A stretch of DNA of 64,000 nucleotides from Parietichytrium sp. I65-24A (GCA_012862575.1 BLSF01000050.1:186001-250000); one strand, 5' to 3'; counted from the stretch's first letter, positions 34,736-45,425 are shown. Program-made: numbers and translations. Notes: generated by a model from the sequence alone, not told the origin.

Positions 34736-35298
34736 ATACCTTGTAAATTGACAGTGAACCCTTGGTTCAACAAAAAAGAGAGCTTTTCGTTACCGCAAAC
34801 TCTTACGACCGCTACTTTTTCACCTACCATCAAGGTCCTAGTGCAACTCACCCTCTCTTAATCCCCCACGCTCGAACTCTACCAGTTTGCTGCAGGAGTG
34901 TTAGGCTTGCATGGTTGAACGCTGTAGCAACTTACTGACAGAGTACCCGTGCCTAGTCGACGCTGTACCGGTACCAGGTACTATAGTTTTTGAAGTAGAC
35001 GCTGTAGATCGCGGATCTTTCGAAACGACATTTTTCTCTATGTTCAGAACATTGACAGTGAATGATTGATTGATTTTCAATCATCCGCATTGCTCCAAGT
35101 GAAGCCACGAAGTGAGTGCGTAAACAAACCCTATCGGAAGGTGGGGTGGCATTGCTCAATGAAAGTGAGTGGAGAACTAGCTCTAAAGAAGCGCAGATCG
35201 CGAACGCGAACACAAGGCTGAAAGGTAGGTCCACAGCCTTTGCGTGTGTTGTGTGTTGTGTTGTGTTGTGTGTTGTGTAAAGTGCGGAAAGTGGTAAA
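34736..35298. other. Promoter region of the first SDR gene
   Basis: It contains TACTGACAGAGTAC at 34933-34946, a deleted form of the recurrent 17-mer, and TACCGGTA at 34966-34973, both about 330-365 bp upstream of the start. A GTGTTGTGTTGTG repeat (about 35246-35277) directly precedes the start codon. Confidence 0.55.
34933..34946 (+). promoter_or_regulatory. Variant of the recurrent intergenic 17-mer
   Basis: TACTGACAGAGTAC lies about 355 bp upstream of the SDR gene at 35299. It matches the shared motif except for a short central deletion. Confidence 0.35.
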
Positions 35299-36438
35299 AT
35301 GCTGGGCCTCTGCGCGGTAGTGACCGCCATCCTGGCGACTCTGGCGTCGACCGGGCTGCTTTTCCGAGGGCTGGAGAAGGGACTGGTGTTCTTGGGCCAG
35401 GAATCTATCCGCGGCTTTGTGCCGCTCGTCATGTCGCCAAAGGCAATGCAAATGGCCAAGTACGAGGATCTTCCTGACGGCGCGTTGAATGGCAAAGTGT
35501 GCCTGGTGACCGGTGCGAACGTGGGGCTGGGGTATTACACTGCCCTGCACATGGCTGAGAAAGGGTGCCACGTGATTGTGGCAGGCAGACGACCAGATGC
35601 GTGCGAAGAGGCTTGCAGCTCGATTAAAAAGACCCACCCAAAGGCAAAGTGCTCAGCGATGCGCCTGGACTTGGGTTCTCTCAAATCCGTGAAGAGCTTC
35701 TGCTCAGAGTTCAAGGACAAGTTCTCGCGACTGGACTCGTTCGTTGCCAATGCTGGAATCGGCAACTTCGGAGAGTTTGCTGTCACCTCGGACGGTGTGG
35801 AGACCATGTTTGGGGTCAATCATTTGGGCCACTTTGCGATGACCAAGTGCTTGCGCGGAGTCATTGAGAAGACCGCCGAAGAACATGGCGCCAGCCACGT
35901 GGTAATCGTCTCTTCAGCAGCGCACTTCTCCACTTACCCAGAGGGTTTTCTCTCCTCTTCCAAAGACCTCAGCGACCCCAAAAAGTTTAATAGCTGGTAC
36001 GCTTACGGCCAGAGCAAGCTCTGCAACATTCTCTTCGCCCAGGAACTCGCCAACCAGTGGCGCAGTGAGGGCAAGAACGTCTTCGCCAACAGTGTTCACC
36101 CCGGTCTAGTGAACAGCAACTTCACCGCTGCGCTTAAAAGTGAAAAACGCGATTTAGAGGAAAACTTCTTTTCGGGGCTTTTCTGGAAAGCATTTTCCAG
36201 GTTCTTGCGCGCAGTTGAGCCGCTCACATGGGATTCCGACAATGGCGCACGGACTCAATTTTGGGCCGCCACATCTCCCCAGATTGTGGATGAGAAAATA
36301 TCTGGGGAGTACTTTCATCAGCTTGCTCAAAAGGTAACTCCTTCCAAGGACGCCTCTGGCGAGCGAGGCGAAAAGCTGCGCAAAGATCTGTGGAAACTCA
36401 GCGAAGAGATTCTGCAAGAGAAGGGATTCGAATGCTAA
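35299..36438 (+). CDS. Membrane-anchored short-chain dehydrogenase/reductase (retinol-dehydrogenase-like), copy 1
   Basis: A 379-residue single-exon protein. The N-terminal hydrophobic segment (residues about 4-28) is a likely signal anchor. The Rossmann motif is TGANVGLG starting at Thr71. Basic residues after the second strand (AGRRPD) favour NADP(H). A VANAGIG motif follows. The catalytic set is Ser205/206 in VSSAAH, with Tyr236 and Lys240 in YGQSK. It resembles RDH11-14/WWOX-type and protochlorophyllide-reductase-like SDRs, which reduce or oxidise lipophilic carbonyls. The substrate is not predictable. It is followed in the same orientation by a clear paralogue at 37188, and both share the C-terminal end WKxSEEIL-EK. 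The long C-terminal extension relative to classical SDRs (about 250 residues) is common to both. Confidence 0.85.
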   Translation: MLGLCAVVTAILATLASTGLLFRGLEKGLVFLGQESIRGFVPLVMSPKAMQMAKYEDLPDGALNGKVCLVTGANVGLGYYTALHMAEKGCHVIVAGRRPDACEEACSSIKKTHPKAKCSAMRLDLGSLKSVKSFCSEFKDKFSRLDSFVANAGIGNFGEFAVTSDGVETMFGVNHLGHFAMTKCLRGVIEKTAEEHGASHVVIVSSAAHFSTYPEGFLSSSKDLSDPKKFNSWYAYGQSKLCNILFAQELANQWRSEGKNVFANSVHPGLVNSNFTAALKSEKRDLEENFFSGLFWKAFSRFLRAVEPLTWDSDNGARTQFWAATSPQIVDEKISGEYFHQLAQKVTPSKDASGERGEKLRKDLWKLSEEILQEKGFEC

Positions 36439-37187
36439 AAACATCGTGCCCCCCCCATTCAGGCCCGCCTATATCTTAAATTCTTTAAATTCCGAGGTCC
36501 TCCAGACCGAAAGACCGTCGCAAACTTTTGTGTGATTGACTGGAACGCAACGTTTTGCATAAATATATCATTTTCTTACTCTTCAAGTTTTGGCATTCGT
36601 GAACGCTACCTTTCGATCATTGGCCACGCTTGCCCCACCTTGAATAAGAAATTGCCCAACGACCATCAGCACAGGAGGCCACAGCAAGGCCACAGCGAGG
36701 CCACAGCGAGGCCACAGCGAGTTTTGATTGAAAGGACGCAGGGTGTTCCAGACTTTTGACAAACTGCTTCGACTCTTGGCGACGACATCCATTCAGGAGC
36801 TCTCCGTTCAAACACCTTCATTGCGTTCGTTTGCGCCTTGCCTCCAAGAGATCAATGAACCACCATCACCGCCACGACCATTACATGCCATTACCGGTTT
36901 CCCCATCCGGATCATGGCATAGCACGATAGATAGATGGATGGGTGTGCGCCAGCAGATGCCACAAGGTAGGCGCTCAGGTTGTGGCTCGGTAGAGGTGGC
37001 ACATTTGGCAGCGAACTGGTCCCGTTTCTTTGAAAAGCGAAAAGGCAGCGGAACTGCGTCTGTCTGCGGAGTCGCAGCAGACTCGAAACGCCCAACGTCG
37101 CGGTGAGTGGCTCCTGGTGTAGAGAGCGTTGAAAGCATCAAAAGGGCCGAGCTGAGCGAGCGCACGAACGGAAGTGTAAGCGGCAGG
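36439..37187. other. Intergenic between tandem SDR genes
   Basis: It contains a short 11-bp tandem repeat (36676-36721) and the promoter of the second SDR. The frame upstream of ATG 37188 is open from a GTG at 37107 but lacks a better ATG. Confidence 0.55.
36676..36721. repeat. 11-bp tandem repeat, four copies
   Basis: Four consecutive copies of AGGCCACAGCG (the first ends in A instead of G) lie between the two SDR genes. Confidence 0.9.
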
Positions 37188-38339
37188 ATGACGGCGCTTG
37201 GAAAATTCGCTGTGGTGGTCGCCGCACTGGCAGCGCTGACGGGGTCTGGGCTGCTTTTCAAGGGCATCAACCTGGTGCTGATGGCCTTTGGGGAAAGGTC
37301 GATGATTGGCGCCACGCCGTTGTCACTGACTGCTGCAGAAATGTCCAGGGCGAGGTTTGACGACATCGGCCCCGATGCTCTGCAGGGCAAAGTGTGCCTG
37401 GTCACGGGCGCAAACGTTGGACTTGGGTACTACACTGCGCTTCACATGGCCGAGAAGGGTTGTCACGTCATCGTCGCGGGAAGAAGGCTGGACAAGTGCC
37501 AAGAGGCATGCGGGGATATCGTCAAGCATAACCCGGCCGCCAAGTGCACCGCCATGCGCGCGGATCTAGGCTCGCTTAGGTCTGTCGAATCATTTTGCAG
37601 AGAGTTCACCGGCGCGTTCGACAGACTCGACTCTTTCGTGGCGAATGCCGGGGTAACGTACTTTTCAGGTCACAGCGTCAGCGATGATGGGCTCGAGTCC
37701 ATGTTTGCGATCAACCATCTCGGTCATTTCGCCTTGACCAAATGCCTGCGGGGCCTTATCGAGGAGACAGCCAACCAGCATGGATCAAGTTTAGTCACCG
37801 TTGTAAGTTCTGCAGCTCACTACCACTCGTATCCAGAAGGAGTCTTTCTCAACATGGAGGACATCAACAGCCTAGAAAAGCACCAATCGTTCCTCGCCTA
37901 TGGACAAAGCAAGCTGTGCAATGTTCTCTTTGCGCAAGAGCTGGCTTCCCAGATGGAGAGCGCAGGCAAAAACGTGTACGTCAACGCCGTTCACCCCGGC
38001 CTTGTCCACACAAACCACTCCGGGCTGTTCTGGGCGAGGATGAAAGAGAGTTCGAAAGACAACGCGTTCTTTGCAGCTCTGGTTCATCTTGGATTTACCT
38101 TGATGGACACAGCTGAGAGGACTTTCGTGTGGAGCGCTGAAGAAGGGGCGAGAACCCAATTCTGGCTCGCAACTTCTCCCGAAATAACCAAGCACAAGAT
38201 CACTGGCCGGTACTTTCATCCTCTAGCCCAGGCTGTCGAGCCGTCCAGCTTTATCGCAGGAGAGAATGGCGTCACGCTCCGCAAGGGGCTCTGGAAATTT
38301 AGCGAGGAAATCCTTCGCGAAAAGAACTTTCAACCCTAA
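37188..38339 (+). CDS. Membrane-anchored short-chain dehydrogenase/reductase, copy 2
   Basis: A 383-residue paralogue of the upstream SDR, starting at ATG 37188 (MTALGKFAVVV...), which matches the N-terminal anchor of copy 1. It keeps TGANVGLG (from Thr73), AGRRLD for NADP(H) preference, VANAGVT, VSSAAH, and the catalytic YGQSK (Tyr238, Lys242). The middle and C-terminal parts are collinear with copy 1, including the GARTQFW-ATSP block. The tandem, same-strand arrangement indicates local duplication followed by divergence. Both copies appear catalytically competent. The difference probably lies in substrate pocket residues of the C-terminal region, where they diverge most. Confidence 0.85.
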   Translation: MTALGKFAVVVAALAALTGSGLLFKGINLVLMAFGERSMIGATPLSLTAAEMSRARFDDIGPDALQGKVCLVTGANVGLGYYTALHMAEKGCHVIVAGRRLDKCQEACGDIVKHNPAAKCTAMRADLGSLRSVESFCREFTGAFDRLDSFVANAGVTYFSGHSVSDDGLESMFAINHLGHFALTKCLRGLIEETANQHGSSLVTVVSSAAHYHSYPEGVFLNMEDINSLEKHQSFLAYGQSKLCNVLFAQELASQMESAGKNVYVNAVHPGLVHTNHSGLFWARMKESSKDNAFFAALVHLGFTLMDTAERTFVWSAEEGARTQFWLATSPEITKHKITGRYFHPLAQAVEPSSFIAGENGVTLRKGLWKFSEEILREKNFQP

Positions 38340-38840
38340 ATGCTTTTGTCACCTGACCTGACCTGCCCTCATATTAGATTCAACCATTTTTAGCTCCAGA
38401 CCACCCACCTATAACTAAAAAGTAGATCGAGACATCCCTTGCGCCTTGCGCCTTACGCCTTGCGGCTTCCACCTCTCGGATTCGGTTGTCATCATTGCCC
38501 ATCACCATTTTTTCGCACCCGTCGAACCAAGTTACTGGCCGGCTTTGTGCACACAAGCAGGCATAGACGCTGCCGTAGACGAAGATAGATGATCATGGCC
38601 TGATGATGATCATCATGATGATCATCACATCAATCGTAACGGCTCGTAAGCCATTGGTGAAGCTGGGTGGCCTTGTCAATGACTACGAACGACACCCACG
38701 ACAGCGTGCCCGATCATTTGTCTGGCTCGGGGACGCGGCAGGTGAATGCAGTGGTTTGGCGTGCGCCCAAGCGACGAACTCCGACAAAACGCTTGGTGTC
38801 AGGTCTGTGCATTGTCCGCGGAATTGTTGCGCTGAGGACT
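38340..38840. other. Intergenic region before the ankyrin-repeat gene
   Basis: It holds CTTGCGCCTTACGC-type 9-bp repeats at about 38438-38466 and a GATGATCATCAT-type partly palindromic run at about 38587-38630. The ankyrin frame is also open from ATG 38679, so the last 160 bp may be coding. Confidence 0.5.
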
Positions 38841-39437
38841 ATGTTTCGTGGAGGCGCGGATATCTGGGACTGCGCCTCGTCTGGCGACGTGCCGCGTCTA
38901 AAGCAGCACATTCGGGCCCGAACGTCTCTGCGGAGACCGACCCACCTCGTCAAAGCGCGAGCGAACAGTGGTGGGCGGTCAAGGCTGGCACTGAGTGGGG
39001 TCGATGAGCCTTGTCCATGGACGGGCTTCACGCCATTGCAGCTCGCTTGTATGAACGGGAAGCTGCCAGCAGCAAAGGTGTTGTTGGAGCACGGCGCAGG
39101 GCTGCGCACAGAGCCTTCGCCGCTCTACTTGGCATGTGAAAATGCACACGTCCCTCTGGTAAAATGGCTCTTACAGCTCGAGCGCTGCTCGGGCAACAGA
39201 TTGACACGAACAACCGAGTCTGAGTTTGATGAGCAGAGTGACGATGCGGACTCACGACGGGTCGAATATCACTCCAAAGTCCTGGAGGCGGGCTGCAAGT
39301 CCGGGAGCTTGCGTTTGGTCAAGCTCCTCACACAATTTTTCGAGCCACAAGTCATTAAAAGCTTAGACCCCGACGATTTTGATGAGCATATTGACACCTA
39401 TCTGGAGGAGGTACAGGCTGGGATCCGCGGGTGGTGA
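38841..39437 (+). CDS. Ankyrin-repeat protein
   Basis: A protein of 198 residues from ATG 38841, or 252 from the in-frame ATG 38679, whose extra N-terminus is Arg/Thr-rich and unconvincing. Ankyrin signatures are visible as a degenerate first repeat (DIWDCASSGDVPRLKQHI) and a clear one (TGFTPLQLACMNGKLPAAKVLL). A partial one follows (SPLYLACENAHVPLVKWLL), then a last one (LEAGCKSGSLRLVKLL). The tail is acidic. Such proteins are protein-binding scaffolds, and no catalytic domain accompanies the repeats. The gene ends 222 bp from the convergent third SDR-like gene. Confidence 0.65.
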   Translation: MFRGGADIWDCASSGDVPRLKQHIRARTSLRRPTHLVKARANSGGRSRLALSGVDEPCPWTGFTPLQLACMNGKLPAAKVLLEHGAGLRTEPSPLYLACENAHVPLVKWLLQLERCSGNRLTRTTESEFDEQSDDADSRRVEYHSKVLEAGCKSGSLRLVKLLTQFFEPQVIKSLDPDDFDEHIDTYLEEVQAGIRGW

Positions 39438-39659
39438 AAAACAAAAAGAGAGTCTGTTGGAAAAAAGATATGATATACAGTCTGTGTGTCTATGGTTGCT
39501 GTCACGCACGGGAGGGGCACATGTGTGTGACTGGACTGTATGCAAACTTGAGCCGGTAAACTTGATGCCCGATACCACGTAGGATATGCATTCATCTCAT
39601 CTTTCAGCGTCGACTATAGTGCAGAAAAAGCAGGTACAAGCAGAGACAGTATCGGGCTT

Positions 39660-41032
39660 TTATAAACCAGCATATCCGAGCTCGCGAAGGAGTTGGAGGC
39701 CTTCTTCCCAAATGAGGTCCCTCTGCTCATCAGACACCTTCGGACGAGGGACCTCCGTCGCAACTTGCTGAAAGTACTTGCCGCGAATCTACCGAAAGTA
39801 ACCGAGAATTGTCAGTATCAAGCGTTCAGTATGATAATTGCTTCCTCCCTACTCGAAGACTTACATTTTTTTCCACCACCTCCGGTGACGCAGCGAGGTA
39901 GAACGCAGTAAGGGCCGCTTCTTCCGGCGACCAGAAAATCTCCTCAACAACTTTCGAAATCGCCTTTACGACGGCGCGGCTAGCTCCTTTGAGCGACAAA
40001 CGATCCCCGTACTTCTCCTCCCACCACTTCTCCCATTCTATCAAGCGCAAAAATAATGACGCTTTAAAACCGTCCCTGCGGGGGTCACATTATCGCAAGG
40101 TTAGTCAAGTGTTTGCTTTGGTTTGCCCCTGACCTAAACACTGCAAGATACAGGCAACTCTAAAAAACTTACCAGGTGTGAGGGAGCGTTTTTCCGAGTC
40201 CCACGCTGTTGCTGTAAATGGGCTTGTCTTTGTAAATATCAGCGATCTTCTCAGCGAACAAGACTTGCGATAAACTCAGCATTGCTAGAAGGTGCCCCTC
40301 CGTGTACTTTTTCTTGAGAAGCGCAGGGTTGCGAAGCTCCTCGATGGTTGGGAACATCTTTTCGCCTGAGAGTGCATTGAATTGGTTGTCCTTGGCAATT
40401 GTGACGAATCGAACCTGGTCGCCCTTGACGAGTGACCGCTCAACAAATCTGTGCAGATCCCGGTACACAAGGAGATTCTTCAAGTAGTGATGTTGGAACG
40501 AGTTGTCAATGCCGTTCTCAGATGAGCTGAAAAAGCTCTCTTCATAGTCAAAGTCGTCGTTGAACACAATCATATCCACATTCTTCCAGTAGCTCATAAT
40601 GCTTGTTGTGAAGCCGCGGACGCGTTCCAAATCGGTAGAGTTGAGCCAAAAACTCTTGACAATCTCCTCGGCACCGACTTCGTTGCTCAGTCGAGCGCTG
40701 TGCTTGTGGCAATCCTTGTAGTCGATGCAGGTCAAAATCACTTTCGCCCCCTTGCTCGCGAGGTAGTAGCTCAGATGATATCCTGTGCCCTTCCCGCCCC
40801 CCATGACAATCACATTCTTATCCTTGAGGTATTTTGCAGGCACATCTGCAAAACTGAATTTGCTCTTATCAGAGAAGGCAGGTACCAAGCCCACAATCTC
40901 GGGCTTGGCGTGCTTGACCAAATCCACCAGCGGCATCAACGCTCCGCTGTTCGAGAGAACCGACCCATGCAGCGTGCCCAGCACCACGGCGACTGCCACC
41001 GTCAGTATCGAGCAGCATTTCGCGATCCCCAT
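39660..41032 (-). CDS. Three-exon SDR-like protein with lost catalytic residues
   Basis: I model exons 41032-40173, 40075-39865 and 39788-39660, giving 399 residues. The introns of 97 and 76 bp have GTAAGT donors and CAG/TAG acceptors. The joins restore frame and homology: HT-W-DGFK at the first junction and VEKN-IRGKYFQQ at the second, the latter parallel to the DEKISGEYFHQLA of SDR copy 1. The N-terminus has the same anchor type (MGIAKCC start; an earlier in-frame ATG is at 41089). The nucleotide-binding loop is GGGKGTG, so a Rossmann fold is plausible. The NAG motif is FNDD, the Ser region reads VTIAKDN, and the YxxxK pair is replaced (LAMLS), so normal SDR catalysis should be absent. It is a diverged relative of the two intact SDRs nearby, and possibly a pseudoenzyme with a binding role. 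Confidence 0.75.
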
Positions 41033-43321
41033 CTTGCACGCCTCCCGATTCAGCTGCACCAAAGACGCCCCTGTCTCTCGCTTCAACAACTACAACAACA
41101 GGCTCCAGGAACTGCGACTGCGCCTTTCCAACGTCGACGTGCTTAGTGGTATCGTATCGTTCGGGGTTTGCTTCAAGTTCACTCCGAGCTCCTTATTCTG
41201 CTGACGTGTACTCACTGTCAGTACAGCACACAGCACCAATTCTGACTGCGAGTGTGACTGAGTGAACGAGTGAGTGAGTATCTGTGCCACTGACAGAGTG
41301 TCACAGAGTGCAGCGCTGCCTTCTCTGCCTCAGACTATCCAACTTCCAACAATTTCCAACTTCCAACTGGAGCTGGATAGTCAATCTTGCCAATGCAGCA
41401 GCGTAGCAACATTAGTTCAGAATTCAGGCCAGGCTAAAGTCTTAATTAACAGCAAGGTCGAGCGAGCGTGCAAGCTCAAGAATCTCAAGGCGAGATAGGC
41501 TTCTGACTAGGTGCTGAGTTTAGAGCCCAAGAAAGTTGGAGGGACGCGCACTTGACTAACTTTTTACATTTCGTATTTTGTAAACTCAGTCTTACAGAGA
41601 TTACAGAGAGTCAATCGATCAATCAGTATCAATCAGTGCTCAGTGGTTGTAGTTGTTGTATCTTTCTCAGATTTGCTTGCTTTGTTTTGATTTTGTTTTT
41701 GTTGTTTTGTGTTCTGTTCATGAATTGACTGTGGACGACACAACAGCTAAGCTCAGCTCAGCCCAGCTCTTGACTCGGCCGCACGTCGTGAGTGGTGAGT
41801 AGTGCTGGCGGGAAATGCTGCTTGTATGGCTCAATGAACGAGCGTTGACAGCAGAATGCTTCACTGATGGCACGGCGGGTGGATTGCGCGCATAGGCTAG
41901 CTAGCGTTGTGGCAGAAACTTGGCCAACTTGGCCACGCATTCCACGCATCGCGTGTGTGTGCATGTGCATGTGGATGTGCGTGTGGCTCTCTCCTCTCCG
42001 TCTTCTCGACTGCAGTAATTGCAGCACAGTCAGTACCGGTATTCGTACTGTTCTGCGTTCTGTGGCTATTGTTGTTGGGCGCGTGCCCATGCTATTCACG
42101 CTATTCGTGCCTTTCATTCATGCCCATCACATCAATACATCAATCTCGCTCCCGGCAATACGAGTCTGCGGGCACCTACGGCATGGCAAAGTAACTGCGC
42201 TGCTCCACTCCGGCTGGGGCCTGCGTGCACCTGCGTCGAGAATGGAGAATCGAGATAATTGAGAGTATCGAGAATCGAGTTGACCGTGCTGTCCACAAGT
42301 CAGTCCTTTGCTCCGCGCCTTTCTTGCCTCGCAGACCTTGCAGAAGACAGAAGACCGAGGACAGACGACGGACCCCAGCTCCTCCGAAAGAGAGAGAAGA
42401 AGAGAGAACGAGAGAACGAGAATGGGCACCTCGCATACCGCGGGTGTGGTTCGAACTCAATTCTTTCGATGATGAACTTCAGATGCGATCTGTTGGCCGA
42501 GCAATTCAAAGGCTCTATGCCGCCAACGTCCAAGTTCCTTTCTTCTTTCTTTCACAGTCAATTCAAATGCTTCGTTCACTTGCTTTTACCTTTGTCACTT
42601 TCGCTTTCTTGCTTTGCTCTCTTTGCTCACAGTGCACTTTGGGCACTTTGGGCGACTGCCAAAAAATTGTAATTCGGCGAATTGTTCTCTTTGTTCTTTA
42701 CGATGACATCATGCTTGCATCATAGAGAGCTATGCTGTTCCTAACAAAGTCTATATCTTATGGTCAATCGATAACTAGACCGTAGTAAAGAGCCCACGTA
42801 TAGGATCACTTACTTCCTGTTTGGTGTCCAGGAGTGTGCACATCCTGGTTCTACACATCCAAGCTACTACAAACAATAATCTCCACGTGATGACGAGCTT
42901 TAGTCACCAAGTCAATTATCCCCAGTTAACCCTTACGTCATTACACATCCAGCATAGGCGACAGATGGACCCGGTAATTACTCATTCCAGTAAATGCGAA
43001 TTAATCACAGCTCTTATTGAACGCTAGACCGAGGCTGTAGATAACCTGGCTTGCTACCATGGATTAGGCTATATCGGTAGGACAGGCAAGTGTGTGCCAG
43101 AGTTGTTGAAAAGAGACACTCAATACAGTCTATATAGTGAGTGAGCGTAGTGAAAGAGTGTGCGCGAGGACAGTGCGCGAATAAAGTGTCCTCACAGCGG
43201 ACAGTATTTACTATAGAGTGCGTCAATTGGCCTATGTGGGCGTAGGCTTTCAAGTACGAAGTCGGTGTGAACTGTGTGCGCTGTGATTGTGTGACTGTGT
43301 GGACTGTGTGACTGTGTGGAA
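41033..43321. other. Large divergent intergenic region (SDR-like / Hv1)
   Basis: It contains one of the best copies of the recurrent near-palindrome (41208-41224), a TACCGGTA palindrome (42034), TGCATGTGCATGTGG-type repeats near 41955-41985, and GTGTGACTGTGTGG repeats directly before the Hv1 start. Several short open frames (for example 41867-42262 and 42225-42725) have no recognisable pattern and are not called. Confidence 0.6.
41208..41224 (-). promoter_or_regulatory. Recurrent near-palindromic 17-mer
   Basis: On the minus strand this reads GTACTGACAGTGAGTAC, 176 bp upstream of the SDR-like start at 41032. The arms GTACTGAC and GTGAGTAC are reverse complements with one mismatch. Confidence 0.5.
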
Positions 43322-44266
43322 ATGGGAGAAGGAGAGATGGAAGAGAAAAGAGCGCCAACGCAGAGGCAACGTGGACATAAGCGAAAGGCGGATCCGCAAC
43401 TGTACGACTCGAGGATACATTGGTGGGTGTCGGAAGCTGCGGAAGTGCAGTACGTGGATGAGACGTTCAAGAGCAAATGGAGGTCCACGCTGATTAGATA
43501 TGTGCACTCGACGAACGCGCAGTTTTTGCTGGGATGTCTGCTGCTCGCGGATGTAGGGATTCTGTTCACTGAAGTGTTCCTGGATGCCCACTATCCGCCA
43601 TGCTACGCGATCACAGAGATGGCGCAGTGCGTGAACGAATCTGATCCCACTTTCTCGGAAACATACTCCGTGGTGTGCTTGGACAAACCTGAGGGTATCG
43701 AGGACGCAAACTTGGCTCTCTATTACGCGAGCATTTCCATTCTGATCATTTTCGAGGTGGAGCTTGCCTTGCTCTTCCTCACGCTCTTGACCCAGTTCTT
43801 CCGCAATTGCGCTTACTACCTCGACCTCGTAATCGTCACCGTGTCTCTGTGCCTTGAAATCTTAGTGCACACCAGCGACAATCGTACCGCGTACAGCGCC
43901 GTTATCTTTGCTCGTATTTGGCGGCTCATTCGTATCGGCCACGGCATCTTTGCGGGGAAGAGACGGCAGATCCTTCTTGGAATGTTGGCAGACGATCAGT
44001 TGCCGGAGAACGAGCCATGGGAGGAAGGTTGGGAGGACCAATTGGATCGCCAGCCCCGTCGCTCATTTTTTAGTAGACATAGCTCAGCGTTTTCTCTCTC
44101 CAACGACGAGGAGCACGAGAAGCATCCTCATAAGAACGACGAGTCAGCTGCAGCAATAGCTCCTTCAACACACCCAGAGGACATGGAGGCCGGAGCAAAA
44201 CCTCGAGCACGTTCGTCTCGGAAGGCTTCGCTGTCTTCCTCGGAACCAGAGCCACCTAAATTGTAA
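43322..44266 (+). CDS. Hv1-type voltage-gated proton channel / voltage-sensor-only protein
   Basis: A 314-residue protein from ATG 43322 with four membrane segments and no pore domain. S1 carries Asp77 (LLLADVGILF), the position of the proton-selectivity Asp of human Hv1 (D112). S2 carries Glu147 (FEVELALL). S3 carries Asp168 (YYLDLVIVTV), 21 residues after Glu147 exactly as in human Hv1 (E153 to D174). S4 is ARIWRLIRIGHGI with Arg198, Trp200, Arg201 and Arg204, the three-arginine pattern of Hv1. The S1-S2 loop is about 29 residues longer than in human Hv1 and has three Cys. The human S2 lysine (K157) position is Leu. The C-terminal tail is acidic and Ser-rich, with no evident coiled coil, so a monomeric channel is possible. 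Expected role: acid extrusion at the plasma or vacuolar membrane. Confidence 0.85.
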   Translation: MGEGEMEEKRAPTQRQRGHKRKADPQLYDSRIHWWVSEAAEVQYVDETFKSKWRSTLIRYVHSTNAQFLLGCLLLADVGILFTEVFLDAHYPPCYAITEMAQCVNESDPTFSETYSVVCLDKPEGIEDANLALYYASISILIIFEVELALLFLTLLTQFFRNCAYYLDLVIVTVSLCLEILVHTSDNRTAYSAVIFARIWRLIRIGHGIFAGKRRQILLGMLADDQLPENEPWEEGWEDQLDRQPRRSFFSRHSSAFSLSNDEEHEKHPHKNDESAAAIAPSTHPEDMEAGAKPRARSSRKASLSSSEPEPPKL

Positions 44267-45055
44267 AGCGCCGCACTGGTCGTTTGTCAGTAGAATCGAA
44301 GCTGTCAAACCACTTTTTGCTTTTTGCACAGACGAAGACAGGACACAGGCATAGTCGCTTGTCTTTTCGTCACCCTACCTTAAAAACACTTGAACTAACG
44401 GAAGTAAATTTTCAAATGTCGTTGATCTGAGTCACCTAGAGAGCTCCAAGTTCGCGACACTCCGTGCTCTGCTACTAGCTCTTTCAAGCTACTTATTCCG
44501 CACTGTGCCAGCCAGGCCCAATCCAATGCACACAATTTGAAGAAAAATCCTGGCGATCTCTTCTGAAGGGTCGGTTGCTGACTTTGATTGGCGAGAAGAT
44601 GGCGCAGTCCGAAGCATTGCTTCACCTCCGCTCAAGCTTCCGCTTCGCGTCCTCGAAACTTGCCTGAGACTTGTTCTTGTTCTTTCTTCCTCAATCCCTT
44701 CAACACATTTGCCAAAGTCAAAACGTTCGAAAGTTTCACTGTCAATGTTCGTTCATCTCGATCAATCAATCTCAATCAATCAATTGAAAAAAATGAACAT
44801 TGACATTGTGAACGACAGCACTAACCACACCACTAATACCTCGTTAGCACAAAGCTCCGTCCCCATTTCAACTACAGTCATACGTGCGCGAGTACACGTA
44901 TTGTAAGACCTCTAAACACTCCTATAGTAACCGGGGACACCCTGCGCCCAAAAAACGTACGCTCCTCTCATTCCGTCCGCAGCGAGTGCCACTGACAAAG
45001 CCGCAGAGGGGAAGGAGACTGAGTGGAAGGAGAGAAACTAACCTAACCTGGAAAG

Positions 45056-45072
45056 ATACTCACAGTCAGTAC
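45056..45072 (-). promoter_or_regulatory. Recurrent near-palindromic 17-mer
   Basis: ATACTCACAGTCAGTAC on the plus strand, the reverse complement of GTACTGACTGTGAGTAT. It lies about 360 bp upstream of the CSN2 start codon. Confidence 0.45.
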
Positions 45073-45233
45073 TCAGCACTCACGACACGAAGAGGCCTGT
45101 GACTGACAGAGTGAGTCAGTTAGTTAGTTAGTGAGTGAGTGAGTCCGAGTACACTGCTGCCAAGTACGTCGCTGAACTGTGGGTACGATAGTGCACATTG
45201 GAACACAAAAACACAAAAACACACGAACGCGAA

Positions 45234-45425
45234 GGAGAGAGTACTTGTGCGAGGATCACAGGGAACAGGACATAACAGGACGATAGGAAGGAAGCGAACG
45301 AGGAGCAGGAGAATAAGGAGAACAAGGAGCATAAGGAGAACAAGGAGCAGCATCAGGAGAATTGGAGCTCGAGAGATCAGAGAGATCAGAGAGATCGGAG
45401 ATATCAGAGAGAGAGTTCGAGTTGG
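45234..45425. repeat. Purine-rich repetitive leader
   Basis: Simple repeats of GGAGAACAAGGAGCATAA and GAGAGATCA type sit directly upstream of the CSN2 start. The strand asymmetry (almost no pyrimidines besides scattered C/T) suggests a transcribed 5' leader. Confidence 0.65.

Noticed and set aside
42445-42465. GGTTCGAACTC resembling a tRNA T-loop
   Set aside because: The flanking bases do not pair to a T-stem, and no acceptor, D or anticodon arm could be drawn.
42225-42725. Open frames of 137-166 residues upstream of Hv1
   Set aside because: Several overlapping frames of similar length with low-complexity Ser/Leu/Phe content and no family pattern.
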